Positions 8,660 to 17,560 are shown, counted from the stretch's first letter. The stretch is 41,098 nt of DNA from Nostoc sp. NOS(2021) (GCF_017115025.1 NZ_JABXKM010000346.1:1-41098); one strand, 5' to 3'. Notes: generated from the sequence alone by a model not told the origin. Program-made: numbers and translations.

Positions 8660-9716
8660 TGCTGATAGCTCACCAGAAGTAAGTACCAGTAATACGCTTT
8701 ACCAGATTGCTAGGCAAGCAATGACACTCTATGTCCAAATTTACTTAGAACTGAGTAAGCAGACTAGTGGCTTCGCAAACATTCAGGCAGAACAGATCCA
8801 GATTTTTGAACAAAAACTAATTATTCTCAGTGGTCTTGATAGTTCACTCGACCCAACCGAAGCTAGTCCACAAGAGGTTGTACAAGAACTTTTTCGGATG
8901 CAAGCTGTCCCTTTTGATGTACAGTCAGCAATTACAAAAGGTGTGTACATTCAGTTAAGAAACAGAGTAGAAAATCTTTTAAATGAACTATATATCATCA
9001 CAAAAGGACTTGAGGAATTTGATGCTGACTATATTCAATGTAATTCCTATATGCTTCCGATTCTTCAGCGCCTTGCCAATATTACAAGTAAGGCGGCGTT
9101 AAAAAAACAAATTGGCAATGTATCGGATAATGCTATTTCACAACCAGCAGCTAAAAAACTGGCTGAAATTTTGAATAAACGAAAGCCTGGCCAGACTATG
9201 ACTCGCCAACAAATTTTGCAGAGTATTGAACCAACTCTTGAGGGTATTGTCCGTGATTTGGTAGGTAGAGTACTTCTTGAACGTATTGTTGCTAAGGCTC
9301 TTGATGATGCTAACATTCCTTATAAGTTAGAGTCTGAATACAGCTATCTTGAGGGTGTTATTTATAACTTCCGAGCCGACTTTGTTATTCCAGATGAAAA
9401 ATTCCCAAAAGCTCTTATAGAGGTGAGAAAGTCATCTTCCAGACACGCTTCACTATATGCAAAAGACAAAATGTTTTCAGCGATTAACTGGAAAGGCAAG
9501 AATAAGGAATTGCTTGCAGTTCTTGTAGTAGATGGAGAATGGACATCTGAAACTCTGAAAGCGATGACAAGGGTGTTCGATTATGTTGTACCCCTCAATC
9601 GCTCTTCTGATGTAGCGACGGCTATTCATGAATACTTACAAGGTGACATATCTAAGCTGAAATGGCAAATCAACTTTTCAATTACTCCAGCTAATTTAAA
9701 GATTGATAAAGATTAG
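8643..9716 (+). CDS. Putative type II restriction endonuclease partner
   Basis: The start is taken at ATG 8643 (357 residues). A TTG at 8625 is also open, but its TTGGAG looks more like the ribosome-binding sequence. The frame overlaps the methyltransferase stop by 17 bases, a typical translational coupling of restriction-modification genes. The N-terminal two thirds are helical and have no family I recognise. The C-terminal third has a PD-(D/E)xK-like core: Asp246 in NFRADFVIP, then Glu260-Val-Arg-Lys263 in ALIEVRKSS, a strand LLAVLVVDGEW and a closing helix. The canonical ExK would read E-V-R here, with the Lys one place later. Nuclease function is inferred from this core and the neighbour. 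Confidence 0.65.
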   Translation: MQDEFDADSSPEVSTSNTLYQIARQAMTLYVQIYLELSKQTSGFANIQAEQIQIFEQKLIILSGLDSSLDPTEASPQEVVQELFRMQAVPFDVQSAITKGVYIQLRNRVENLLNELYIITKGLEEFDADYIQCNSYMLPILQRLANITSKAALKKQIGNVSDNAISQPAAKKLAEILNKRKPGQTMTRQQILQSIEPTLEGIVRDLVGRVLLERIVAKALDDANIPYKLESEYSYLEGVIYNFRADFVIPDEKFPKALIEVRKSSSRHASLYAKDKMFSAINWKGKNKELLAVLVVDGEWTSETLKAMTRVFDYVVPLNRSSDVATAIHEYLQGDISKLKWQINFSITPANLKIDKD

Positions 9717-9734
9717 TTTTAATATGCTGAAAGG

Positions 9735-11363
9735 CTAAATATCTAACCCAATCACACTTAACTCAGGCGGATGTTCAACATTAAACTGGTAATATATCTC
9801 TCGTCGCTCCTGTGGTGGAAGAGTTAACTGCCATCCTAAAATCCCCATTTCACCAAGTTGAATTTGTGGGTTGCTGCGACTGAGGCGCACCTTAATTTGC
9901 TCGTTGCGGCTAACTGGCAATTGTTCAGCTAGTTTTAGATTTATTTCTTTGTCGAGTAAGTTAGTAATTATCAATCGATAACTATAAGTAATGCGGCGCT
10001 GGTTGCTAATCAATCTTTTGTCTACCAGACGCTCAACTAAATCGCGCTCAATTTTTAAACCTTCGTCAATTCCTAAATTAAGTTTAAATTCTTGCCCTGG
10101 TGCAATATTATCTAACTGAGTTGTCCCAATAAAAACGTTGTCACGAAAAATATTCGCTTTACCTGGTAACAAAGTTGCACCGTTGGGACTATTTTTCACA
10201 TTAGCTTGCAAATAAGCAAAGCTTACCAAGCCTGGCATTGCCACATAATCGAAGCTACAAGGATAATCATCATTGAAAATCGTAGTTTTATGGGGTGCGC
10301 CGTCACTGGGAATGTTACCACCACCATTCAATTTGAAGGTAACTACACTCCCTTCTTTGAATACTTCTGCTGCAACGGTTTCTGCTGGGATAAGACTATC
10401 CTCTGTAACTTCGTCTTGTTCTTGCCAATCCGCTCTGGCAGCAGAAGCAGGCGGTTCTGGTATGCTAGGCAGCAGTGGCGGCTGGGCAGCAAATCGTTGT
10501 CGCACTCTTTGGGGAAGTGGCGTATCAATATACCAGGGTTCAAGTTTGGGTGGAAGTGTACCTAATCCCGGTTTAGCGGTAGAAAGGGTGAGATTTGCAC
10601 CAATCCAATCTTCGCCACTGCTTTGGGTGATTTCTGCAAGGTAGCTCAGATGTACAATATCGCTGGTAGTGCTAAAGCGCAAGTCATAAAGCGGAGTCCA
10701 ACTAGCGCGATTTACTAAGTATGATAGCTCTAATTCAAATTCGCCTTCACCCGTAACTTCAACTGCGACAACTAAGTTAAAACTCTCTTTAGGATGGGGT
10801 GTTTGGATTTTTTGCAATGAAGTGTGGAGTGCTTGCAGTTGTTTGTCTAATTCCTGCTGTTGGGTTTTGCACTCTCCAGATGCGATCGCATACTCACTAT
10901 ACTGGCTTCCGAGAAAGTTTAAGAAATCCAAAGTTTCGCTGAGGCTGAGATTTTTCCGAGACAAACTCTGTGCAAAGGGTTCTTCTGTTTTTTCCCGTAA
11001 GCCGGCGATAAAACTAGACTGCAATGCTAAAGCATCCACTTGGGCTTGCAAGTGGCGTTTTTCGGCTTCTAATTGCTGAATTTGTCTTGTAAAATGTGCT
11101 ACTCGCTCCGCTACAGGTTCAGTAGTGTAGATGCGATCGCTACTAACTCCCACCAACCGCACCCCTACTGTTCCTGTACCGCTAACCCTGACAGACTCAG
11201 TTTCTAGAGTTACTGGCACTGGGGTAATTACTAATTCCTGTTCAATTCCTGTTAAATCAACTACACCCCGCCGTGTTACCAATGCTCTGTCAGAATACAC
11301 AGTAACAGCTACAATCTCGCTTTGTACTGTTTTGCGCCAAGACGGTATTTCCGGGTTAACCAC
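9735..11363 (-). CDS. DUF4139 (mucoidy inhibitor MuiA-like) family protein
   Basis: This 542-residue protein has the two-part form of the DUF4140/DUF4139 family. An N-terminal domain (about 10-105) has VTVYSDRALVTRRG and a paired LVGVSSDR strand. A coiled coil (about 90-195) is rich in Q, E, K and L. A large beta-rich C-terminal domain carries the family signature LSYLVNRASWTPLYDLR (about 230-245) and ends in a sheet with LGWQLTLPPQERREIYYQF. No signal peptide is visible. The function of the family is unknown, and the mucoidy label comes from one distant homologue. It converges on the restriction-modification pair, 18 bases from its stop. Its promoter should lie in 11364-11480. Confidence 0.85.
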   Translation of the reverse strand: MVNPEIPSWRKTVQSEIVAVTVYSDRALVTRRGVVDLTGIEQELVITPVPVTLETESVRVSGTGTVGVRLVGVSSDRIYTTEPVAERVAHFTRQIQQLEAEKRHLQAQVDALALQSSFIAGLREKTEEPFAQSLSRKNLSLSETLDFLNFLGSQYSEYAIASGECKTQQQELDKQLQALHTSLQKIQTPHPKESFNLVVAVEVTGEGEFELELSYLVNRASWTPLYDLRFSTTSDIVHLSYLAEITQSSGEDWIGANLTLSTAKPGLGTLPPKLEPWYIDTPLPQRVRQRFAAQPPLLPSIPEPPASAARADWQEQDEVTEDSLIPAETVAAEVFKEGSVVTFKLNGGGNIPSDGAPHKTTIFNDDYPCSFDYVAMPGLVSFAYLQANVKNSPNGATLLPGKANIFRDNVFIGTTQLDNIAPGQEFKLNLGIDEGLKIERDLVERLVDKRLISNQRRITYSYRLIITNLLDKEINLKLAEQLPVSRNEQIKVRLSRSNPQIQLGEMGILGWQLTLPPQERREIYYQFNVEHPPELSVIGLDI

Positions 11364-11440
11364 TGCCAGTTTTCCCCCATTTTTAATGATTCTGCTGGTT
11401 AATTGTCAATGCTTCCCGGTCTAACCGTCAACCCCTTTAA

Positions 11441-11474
11441 GTAATTCGTAATTCGTAATTCGTAATTCGTAATT
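11441..11474. repeat. Heptanucleotide tandem repeat (TAATTCG)n
   Basis: Four to five tandem copies of the 7-mer GTAATTC/TAATTCG lie between the cmpR-type gene (ending at 11485) and the DUF4139 gene. This is a short tandemly repeated repetitive (STRR) element of the kind common in heterocyst-forming cyanobacteria. No coding role. Confidence 0.85.
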
Positions 11475-11484
11475 ATGAATTATT

Positions 11485-12426
11485 TTACCGGTGATTTGGT
11501 TCAAATGTACTAAAAGAAGTATCAGCGTTTTGCTGTACAACATTTTTTGCGGCAGCTAGTAGATACTCATAATAGGCACGAGCAACGATAGATAGCTGCT
11601 TGCCAGATAGGTAAACCATGTACCAATTTCGCTGAATGGGAAAGTGTTGTACATCTAAAATGCTAAACTCTGAGGAGTCTAATAGTAAGGTATGACGGGA
11701 TAAAACAGAAATTCCTAAACCACCTGCGATCGCTTGTTTAATTGCTTCATTACTTCCCAATTCTAGCTTGACTTTTACCGTCACCCCTTGTTCTTCAAAT
11801 AGCCTTTGGACGGCGCGACGAGTTCCTGAACCTGGTTCCCGCATAATAAAAGGTTCGTTAGACAGGCGTTGTATAGGAATATTTTTTTCCTTGGATAACG
11901 GATGATTAATCGGTGCAAAGACTATCAAAGGGTTTTCTAAAAATGGTTCACAAGTCACATCTATATTGTCTGGAATTTGACTCATAATATATAAGTCGTC
12001 CAGATTATGACTCATCCGTTCCAAAATTTGTTCGTGATTCGTTACTTGCAGGGAGATATCAATCCCTGGATAAAGTTCGCAAAACGGCCCTAACAAACGT
12101 GGAATAAAGTATTTTGCTGTTGTAATCACCGCCAAGCGTAATTGACCCTGTTTTAGCCCTTTTAAATCTGCCACCTTCATTTCATACTGGGCTATATTTT
12201 CAAAAATCTGCCGACAAGTAGCAAATAATTCCCGTCCTGCTTCCGTCAGATACAACCGTTTCCCCACTTGCTCAAATAATGGCAACCCTACCGATTTGGT
12301 GAGTTGCTTGATCTGCATAGAAACGGTAGGTTGGGTGAGAAACAATTCCTCAGCAGCACGAGTAAAGCTACTGTGCCGTGCCGCCGCCTCGAACACCTTT
12401 AACTGGTGCAGCGTCGCTTGGTTCAA
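11485..12426 (-). CDS. cmpR: LysR-type regulator of inorganic-carbon genes (CmpR-like)
   Basis: This 313-residue protein is a normal-length LysR regulator. The N-terminal winged helix-turn-helix (1-65) reads MNQATLHQLKVFEAAARHSS then FTRAAEELFLTQPTVSMQIK. The linker helix is followed by an inducer-binding domain beginning LRLAVITTAKYFIPRLLG. This N-terminus resembles CmpR (activator of the cmp bicarbonate transporter) rather than the RbcR type, which starts with a different LDQLRILKAIA-like sequence. Known CmpR and NdhR proteins sense 2-phosphoglycolate, RuBP or 2-oxoglutarate. It lies downstream of the ccm operon, separated by about 240 bases, so it may have its own promoter. The context supports control of carbon-concentrating genes. 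Whether it acts on the genes beside it is inference. Confidence 0.8.
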   Translation of the reverse strand: MNQATLHQLKVFEAAARHSSFTRAAEELFLTQPTVSMQIKQLTKSVGLPLFEQVGKRLYLTEAGRELFATCRQIFENIAQYEMKVADLKGLKQGQLRLAVITTAKYFIPRLLGPFCELYPGIDISLQVTNHEQILERMSHNLDDLYIMSQIPDNIDVTCEPFLENPLIVFAPINHPLSKEKNIPIQRLSNEPFIMREPGSGTRRAVQRLFEEQGVTVKVKLELGSNEAIKQAIAGGLGISVLSRHTLLLDSSEFSILDVQHFPIQRNWYMVYLSGKQLSIVARAYYEYLLAAAKNVVQQNADTSFSTFEPNHR

Positions 12427-12666
12427 GGGTGATTCTCCTGTATATAGCGATTAATTGATATAAAACTAGTATTGCTGAACACTGGCAAATGATATAGCTA
12501 TGCTCACAGAAAGTTACGAGTTCTATTATAGATAAAACTCTATTATTTCTATTAAAATAAAGGTATTTTACTTATGTATTTAAGAAGCTATTATCAGAAG
12601 AATAAGAAAAGCGTAAGATGCCTTCCATCTCCCGATGAATGCTGAATGAGGATTTTCCAAAATTCA

Positions 12667-13455
12667 TCATTCATCATTCCATAATTCTTCCGTAACTTTT
12701 GTATTTAGCTTGGTTAAGTCTGGTAATCTTAATACCTCGATTTCCGCAACTTGTTCTTTAATATTCACAGGCAAGTTTAACGCTTGACGTTGTTCTATCC
12801 AGCAACTTGCTAATGGCAAGGTTAGCTCCATTTCATCCAGAGGTCGGGGAATTACCATCACTGCATTCAATTCCCCAATGCGTTCTGCCTCAAACATTCC
12901 CGCTTCCACAGCTACCGCCACATTTGCTACGGAACCGCGAATAATCGCTGTACACAAACCCGCACCAATTTTTTCATAGGCTGCCAAATGAACATCAGCA
13001 GCTTTCAGCATGGCATCACACGCTCCTACCATCGCAGGAAATCCTCGCGTTTCTACCAAACCAATTGCTTGATTACTCAGACGGCTGTAATTGCCCTCCT
13101 GCATCAATTTAGTTAAACGAGTTGTGATCGGAAGCACTATATCTAGGTTGGGATAAGGTCGGGGAATCACCAAACTAGAAATCAACTGACCAAACTGTTC
13201 AGCCGTTTGCACACCTGATTCTACAGCCAGACGCACGTCAGCAATTCCACCCCGGACGATCGCAGTACAATGGCCGCTACCAATTTTTTCATACCCAACT
13301 AAGTGAACTCCTGCCGATTTCAGCATCATATCCGCCGTACCAACGATCGCTGGAAAGCTGCGGGTAGAAACTAAACCCAAAGCAGTATCCTCGTAGGTTT
13401 CGTAACTATGCGCTCCCTGGCTGGTATTGAGAGACCGTTGATTATATGTTTCCAT
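12667..13455 (-). CDS. ccmO: Carboxysome shell protein CcmO (tandem BMC domains)
   Basis: This 262-residue protein holds two bacterial-microcompartment domains in one chain, about residues 25-110 and 130-215. The first has ALGLVSTRSFPAIVGTADMM and YEKIGSGHCTAIVRG; the second has AIGLVETRGFPAMVGACDAM and YEKIGAGLCTAIIRG. Each aligns with CcmK, with the KIGxG pore-loop sequence. CcmO forms part of the beta-carboxysome shell, probably at facets or edges, and is needed for shell closure. It follows ccmN by 48 bases on the same strand. In several other cyanobacteria ccmO is elsewhere in the genome; here it closes the ccm operon. Confidence 0.93.
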   Translation of the reverse strand: METYNQRSLNTSQGAHSYETYEDTALGLVSTRSFPAIVGTADMMLKSAGVHLVGYEKIGSGHCTAIVRGGIADVRLAVESGVQTAEQFGQLISSLVIPRPYPNLDIVLPITTRLTKLMQEGNYSRLSNQAIGLVETRGFPAMVGACDAMLKAADVHLAAYEKIGAGLCTAIIRGSVANVAVAVEAGMFEAERIGELNAVMVIPRPLDEMELTLPLASCWIEQRQALNLPVNIKEQVAEIEVLRLPDLTKLNTKVTEELWNDE

Positions 13456-13503
13456 TATGAATTATCCCAGATACGGAAAAAGCCGACAACTTACAATTAA
13501 CAC

Positions 13504-14289
13504 TTACTCGGACTGATTGTCAGAGTTTGGGTCGCTCAAGGATTGTCTATGAGGAAACAATGTAGTCAACAGTCTGCTTATGCTGCCTTGTCCATAAATT
13601 TGAGTCCCAAAACCGTTAGGGGATTCTGCGACGGGCTGACTGGGGTCTGAATGATGTTCTGTAGACGGTTGGGCCGCTGACCCCAAGCTGGAGTCAGCAT
13701 GATCATTGGTCGGTTCCTCCACGGGAGGAGACTGGCTTTCTGGAGTGGCGGGAGATTTAAAATAAGAAATCGACTTGTTTTGTTTGAAATCCACAAAAGC
13801 CGAAGCTGAGAAGTTAGTTGAGGAAATTACCTTTTCCTTAACTCCCCCTGAGCTATTTTCCTCTTCCTTCGGCGGTGGCATACTTGTAGAAGCTGGGTTA
13901 CTTGGAGATGCTTCCAGTTGCTTTGTTTGGGCAATCTGCCGACTAGTGTCTCCTAAAATCGATCCAGGTGGAATTACTTGTCCAGGTTCAACCGAATAGT
14001 TAAAAACTGTTGTCGCTGAACCAATGCAAGCATTTGCTCCAATTTTGCCCTTGCCAACCATCAAAAAACCGGCTCCCAGGTTTGCACCTACTTCTACCTC
14101 TAGGGTGCCTTCATGGACTTGGAGAATTGCTCCCATACCAATACAGACCCCTGGCCCAATGATGATCTTGCTGTTTACAGCCGCTTGGAGAATCACCCCA
14201 GGTGCAAGTACCGCGCTTGGATGAATAGTCACCTCGCCACTAATGTAAGAATCAAAGTTATTGCTGAGGCGCAGTGGCGGCACAGACAT
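13504..14289 (-). CDS. ccmN: Carboxysome assembly protein CcmN
   Basis: CcmN links the CcmM-Rubisco core to the shell. The N-terminal part (about 15-120) is a hexapeptide-repeat left-handed beta-helix (SGEVTIHPSAVLAPGVILQA, VGANLGAGFLMVGKGKIGAN). A long low-complexity Ser/Pro/Glu-rich linker follows (about 130-230). The C-terminus carries the amphipathic encapsulation peptide (QIYGQGSISRLLTTLFPHR), which binds CcmK2. The length, 261 residues, is at the long end for the family because of the linker. It lies 168 bases downstream of ccmM, and that gap is filled with heptamer repeats. Confidence 0.93.
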   Translation of the reverse strand: MSVPPLRLSNNFDSYISGEVTIHPSAVLAPGVILQAAVNSKIIIGPGVCIGMGAILQVHEGTLEVEVGANLGAGFLMVGKGKIGANACIGSATTVFNYSVEPGQVIPPGSILGDTSRQIAQTKQLEASPSNPASTSMPPPKEEENSSGGVKEKVISSTNFSASAFVDFKQNKSISYFKSPATPESQSPPVEEPTNDHADSSLGSAAQPSTEHHSDPSQPVAESPNGFGTQIYGQGSISRLLTTLFPHRQSLSDPNSDNQSE

Positions 14290-14320
14290 GGAAATTTTAA
14301 CCTCGCAAGCCAGAAGAAAA

Positions 14321-14458
14321 TAGAGAGTTAGGAGTTAAAAGTGAGGAGTTAGTTAAAAGTGAGTAGTTATAAATTTTGAGTTTAGAGTTATGAATTAACA
14401 ATCTTTTTTAATTCCTAACTCCTAACTCCTAACTCCTAACTCCTAACTCCTAACTCCT
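14321..14458. repeat. STRR heptamers (TAACTCC)n between ccmM and ccmN
   Basis: Positions 14411-14458 hold about six tandem copies of CTAACTC, and 14321-14365 hold the complementary sense (GTTAGGAGTT, GTGAGGAGTTAG). The two blocks can pair into an intramolecular stem in the ccm mRNA. The array runs right up to the ccmM stop codon at 14458-14460. Confidence 0.8.
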
Positions 14459-16809
14459 TAAGGTCGTTGAATAATCGTTTCCAATACCCGACGCTTGGCT
14501 TTGGGGTCAATACCAATTAAGCGCACATATTCCCCTGGATATTCGCCGAGGTGCCGTTCTACAGATGCGATCGCTTCTCTTTCTGAGGAGGCTTGAATTT
14601 GACCGGTACTAGTCCAGGAACCTGTACGGAACCGCCGTTGGTCTACGTGTTCAATACTAATTTTAGAGCCGCCAGCCAATAATTGCCGGAGTTGGTTTAC
14701 TACTTCAGTACTCAAGCGGGTACTGGTAGCTGTTGCTGTTGCTGTTGCTGTTGCAGAGGGGGCACTGCTAGTAAATGATTTCTGACTGCCAGAGGAGGCT
14801 ACTTGACCATTTGGACGTTGGATAATGGTCTCTAATACCCGCCGTTTGGCTTTGGGGTCAATACCAATTAAGCGCACATATTCCCCTGGATATTCACCGA
14901 GCTGTCTTTCTACGGCTGCGATCGCTTCTCTTTCTGAGGAGGCTTGAATTTGACCGGTACTAGTCCAGGAACCTGTACGGAACCGCCGTTGGTCTACGTG
15001 TTCAATACTAATTTTAGAGCCGCCAGCCAATAATTGCCGGAGTTGGTTTACTACTTCAGTACTCAAGCGGGTACTGGTAGCTGTTGCTGTTGCTGTTGCT
15101 GTTGCAGAGGGGGCACTGCTAGTAAATGATTTCTGACTGCCAGAGGAGGCTACTTGACCATTTGGACGTTGGATAATGGTCTCTAATACCCGCCGTTTGG
15201 CTTTGGGGTCAATACCAATTAAGCGCACATATTCCCCTGGATATTCACCGAGCTGTCTTTCTACGGCTGCGATCGCTTCTCTTTCTGAGGAGGCTTGAAT
15301 TTGACCGGTACTAGTCCAGGAACCTGTACGGAACCGCCGTTCATCTACGTGTTCAATGCTAATTTTATATCCACTACCCAATAATTGCCGGAGCTGTTCT
15401 ACTACTTCAGTACTCAAGCGGGTACTGGTAGTTGTTGCCGTAGCAGAGGGTGTACTGGTACTAAATGATTTCTGGCTGCCAGAGGAGGCTACTTGACCAT
15501 TTGGACGTTGGATAATGCTTTCTAATACCCGCCGTTTAGCTTTGGTATCAATCCCGATTAAACGCACATACTCGCCTTGATGGCTTTCGATACATTCTTC
15601 CAAGGCGGAGATTACTTGATTTATGGAAGTTGCTTCAATTGGCTTGCAACTAGTCCAGGAACCAGTTCGGAAGCGGCGCTCATCTACGTGTTCCATGCCA
15701 ATTTTGTAACCACCTGCCAAGAGTTGGCGGATTTGCTCTACAGTTTCGCCATTGACTTTGCCACTGCTAGAGCTGTTACCGTTACCATTACTCCTGCTAT
15801 AACTGCTATTACCACGACTAGCCGGAGCCTTAAAACTGGTAGCTGGTTTAACATCACTATCTGGACGTTGGATGATGTTTTCTAGCACACGTCGTCTACC
15901 TTTGTCAATGCCAAATAGCCGCACATACTCGCCGCTATGGTCTCTTACACAGCTTTCTAATGCTGCGATCGCTTCACCGAGCGATCGCGGTTCAATTGGC
16001 TGGCAGCTAGTCCAAGAACCCGTGCGGAACCGTCTTTGGTCTACGTGTTCCGTACCAATTTTATAACCTTGTTCCAATAGATAGCGCAACTGCTCTATTG
16101 TTTCTGCACCCAAACTATTGCTCGACACTTCACTACTCCTTTCCAACTCTAAAACAGTAATACCATTACCTATATAAGATTTAGCGTTCTCATCCCGAAT
16201 GGGTGCTATACATTTGCTATCCGCAGCACAGAGATAACCTGCTCGTAATGCCTGATTAATTCCAACCACATGATGAGCAAATTCCTTATCCTGATCTTGC
16301 ACATCTGGCAAACGGTCAGCTTGTTGCTGGTTAGTAATTATCGCTCCCGAAGGTATATATTTACCTGGGGGAATCTCTACGTCTTGAATCAAAGCGTGCA
16401 TCATTACGATGCAACCTGCACCCACCCTGGCATTGAACACCGTAGATCGAAAGCCAATGAAGGAATTATCCCCCACATAAGCTGGTCCGTGAATTAAAGC
16501 CATGTGGGTAATGCAGGCATTTTTGCCAACCCACACCGAGTATTTATTTTGGTCATCGCCAATTACTCGACCTTCCTCTAACCCATGAATCACAACACCA
16601 TCTTGAATATTAGTGTTTTCACCAATATAAAAAGGTGTGCCTTCATCCGCTCTAATCGTAGTCCCCGGAGCAACGATTACATTTGCACCTAACCTTACAT
16701 CCCCAATCACATTGGAAAATGAATGTACAAAGGCAGTTTCATGGATTTTGGGTTCAGCTAAATTCCTCGACCACGGGGTTGGGGGTGCCGCCGTGCTGCG
16801 GACTGCCAT
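14458..16809 (-). CDS. ccmM: Carboxysome scaffold/gamma-carbonic anhydrase CcmM with five SSUL modules
   Basis: CcmM crosslinks Rubisco inside the beta-carboxysome. Residues 1-210 form a gamma-carbonic anhydrase beta-helix with the three zinc His at 75, 102 and 107 and the Cys194/Cys200 pair known to form an activating disulfide in a homologue. Five Rubisco-small-subunit-like (SSUL) modules follow, starting near residues 237, 356, 469, 586 and 703, each with [14 protein letters not shown]. Known family members mostly carry three to five. Modules 1 and 2 have a Cys pair (TSCQP...ESCV; TSCKP...EECI); modules 3-5 have Thr in its place. An internal GTG start (minus strand, 16128) probably gives the short SSUL-only form. 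At 783 residues it is long for the family because of recent repeat expansion. Confidence 0.97.
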   Translation of the reverse strand: MAVRSTAAPPTPWSRNLAEPKIHETAFVHSFSNVIGDVRLGANVIVAPGTTIRADEGTPFYIGENTNIQDGVVIHGLEEGRVIGDDQNKYSVWVGKNACITHMALIHGPAYVGDNSFIGFRSTVFNARVGAGCIVMMHALIQDVEIPPGKYIPSGAIITNQQQADRLPDVQDQDKEFAHHVVGINQALRAGYLCAADSKCIAPIRDENAKSYIGNGITVLELERSSEVSSNSLGAETIEQLRYLLEQGYKIGTEHVDQRRFRTGSWTSCQPIEPRSLGEAIAALESCVRDHSGEYVRLFGIDKGRRRVLENIIQRPDSDVKPATSFKAPASRGNSSYSRSNGNGNSSSSGKVNGETVEQIRQLLAGGYKIGMEHVDERRFRTGSWTSCKPIEATSINQVISALEECIESHQGEYVRLIGIDTKAKRRVLESIIQRPNGQVASSGSQKSFSTSTPSATATTTSTRLSTEVVEQLRQLLGSGYKISIEHVDERRFRTGSWTSTGQIQASSEREAIAAVERQLGEYPGEYVRLIGIDPKAKRRVLETIIQRPNGQVASSGSQKSFTSSAPSATATATATATSTRLSTEVVNQLRQLLAGGSKISIEHVDQRRFRTGSWTSTGQIQASSEREAIAAVERQLGEYPGEYVRLIGIDPKAKRRVLETIIQRPNGQVASSGSQKSFTSSAPSATATATATATSTRLSTEVVNQLRQLLAGGSKISIEHVDQRRFRTGSWTSTGQIQASSEREAIASVERHLGEYPGEYVRLIGIDPKAKRRVLETIIQRP
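14470..15345. repeat. 351-bp tandem duplication inside ccmM
   Basis: The stretch has a period of 351 bases (117 codons, one SSUL plus linker). About 14575-14820 matches 14926-15171 with no difference that I can see, and the sequence from about 14820 to 14998 repeats again at about 15171-15349 before diverging at the GGTCTACG/CATCTACG point. The linker encodes a short Ala-Thr run (gctgttgctgttgctg on the plus strand), a likely slippage site. Confidence 0.9.
16126..16140 (-). promoter_or_regulatory. ccmM: Internal ribosome-binding site and GTG start for short CcmM
   Basis: On the minus strand AAAGGAG is followed after 7 bases by an in-frame GTG (start base 16128, codon 228). It lies between the carbonic-anhydrase domain and SSUL1. 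Initiation here would give a 556-residue protein containing all five SSUL modules and no anhydrase domain. This is the counterpart of the M35 form known from Synechococcus elongatus, which also starts at an internal codon. Confidence 0.75.
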
Positions 16810-16827
16810 CGCAAGATTCCTCCTCTA

Positions 16828-16906
16828 TTAAGTTAGTCATTAGTCAGTTGTCATTTGTCATTTGTCTTTAGCTAATACCAATGACTAATGACTAATGACT
16901 AAATAA
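16828..16906. repeat. STRR heptamers between ccmL and ccmM
   Basis: Heptamers of the GTCATTT and GACTAAT types are reiterated (tcatttgtcatttgtc; tgactaatgactaatgacta). The two blocks are partly complementary. They fill the whole 97-base spacer. A similar pair occurs at 28617-28740. Confidence 0.85.
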
Positions 16907-17209
16907 CTATCGATATTGATCTTTTTTGCTGTAAATGACGCGATCTTCAACGTGAATAGTATCTATGATCGCTACTACTGCTGCATCTAATGGACGCTGC
17001 TCGTTTCCCAGAATTTGACGAGCGGCACTGCCACGACTGACAAGTACCCACTCATCTACTCCTGCTCCCACAGTATCTGCTGCTACTTCGTATTGTGGGA
17101 GGATGTTTCCATCTTCGTCCACTAATTGTAACAACAGTAGTTTCACACCTCTGAGACTTGGGTCTTTTTGGGTGCTAACTACTGTGCCGCGAACTTTGGC
17201 AACTTGCAT
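16907..17209 (-). CDS. ccmL: Carboxysome vertex protein CcmL
   Basis: CcmL is the pentameric EutN/CcmL-family protein that caps the 12 vertices of the carboxysome. The 100-residue length is typical. The N-terminus MQVAKVRGTVVSTQKDPSLR is the family signature, and the conserved core GAGVDEWVLVSRGSAAR (about 49-65) contains the vertex-lining loop. It lies 6 bases after ccmK1 on the same strand, so translation is probably coupled. Confidence 0.96.
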   Translation of the reverse strand: MQVAKVRGTVVSTQKDPSLRGVKLLLLQLVDEDGNILPQYEVAADTVGAGVDEWVLVSRGSAARQILGNEQRPLDAAVVAIIDTIHVEDRVIYSKKDQYR

Positions 17210-17215
17210 TACAAA

Positions 17216-17560
17216 TTACGGTCTTCTACCGAAAGGACGAATTGCATTGACATTTTCGCGGAACTGCTCTACGTCTTCGGTATAACGAATTGGCAGAACG
17301 TATTCCAAGTTTTCGTGAGGACGAGCAATGATGTGAGTAGACAGCACTTGTCCGCCGTTGACTCGCTTTACAGATTCAACACCTGCGGCCACAGAAGCTT
17401 GCACTTCCGAAACGTCACCCCGGACAATCACCGTCACCCGACCACTACCGATTTTTTCATAGCCTACTAAAGTGACGCGGGCAGCTTTTACCATTGCATC
17501 AGCAGCTTCTACCACTGCTGGAAAGCCTAGCGTTTCAACCATTCCCACTGCAATTGACAT
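17216..17560 (-). CDS. ccmK1: Carboxysome shell hexamer protein CcmK1
   Basis: This single-BMC-domain shell protein has 114 residues. The core [21 protein letters not shown] and the pore loop [15 protein letters not shown] are almost identical to the first gene's product. The C-terminus is longer ([15 protein letters not shown]), which is the usual difference between CcmK1 and CcmK2. Hexamers tile the shell facets and their pores pass bicarbonate and RuBP. A 90-base spacer separates it from the upstream ccmK2. The K1/K2 naming rests on gene order and tail length by comparison with Synechocystis. Confidence 0.94.
   Translation of the reverse strand: MSIAVGMVETLGFPAVVEAADAMVKAARVTLVGYEKIGSGRVTVIVRGDVSEVQASVAAGVESVKRVNGGQVLSTHIIARPHENLEYVLPIRYTEDVEQFRENVNAIRPFGRRP

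Noticed and set aside
10206..10644. Plus-strand frames of about 120 codons inside the DUF4139 gene
   Set aside because: They are antisense shadows of a well-supported gene, with no family-like features.
14470..15345. CRISPR-like or satellite array
   Set aside because: The 351-bp period is in frame and codes for SSUL modules of CcmM, so it is a protein-domain duplication.
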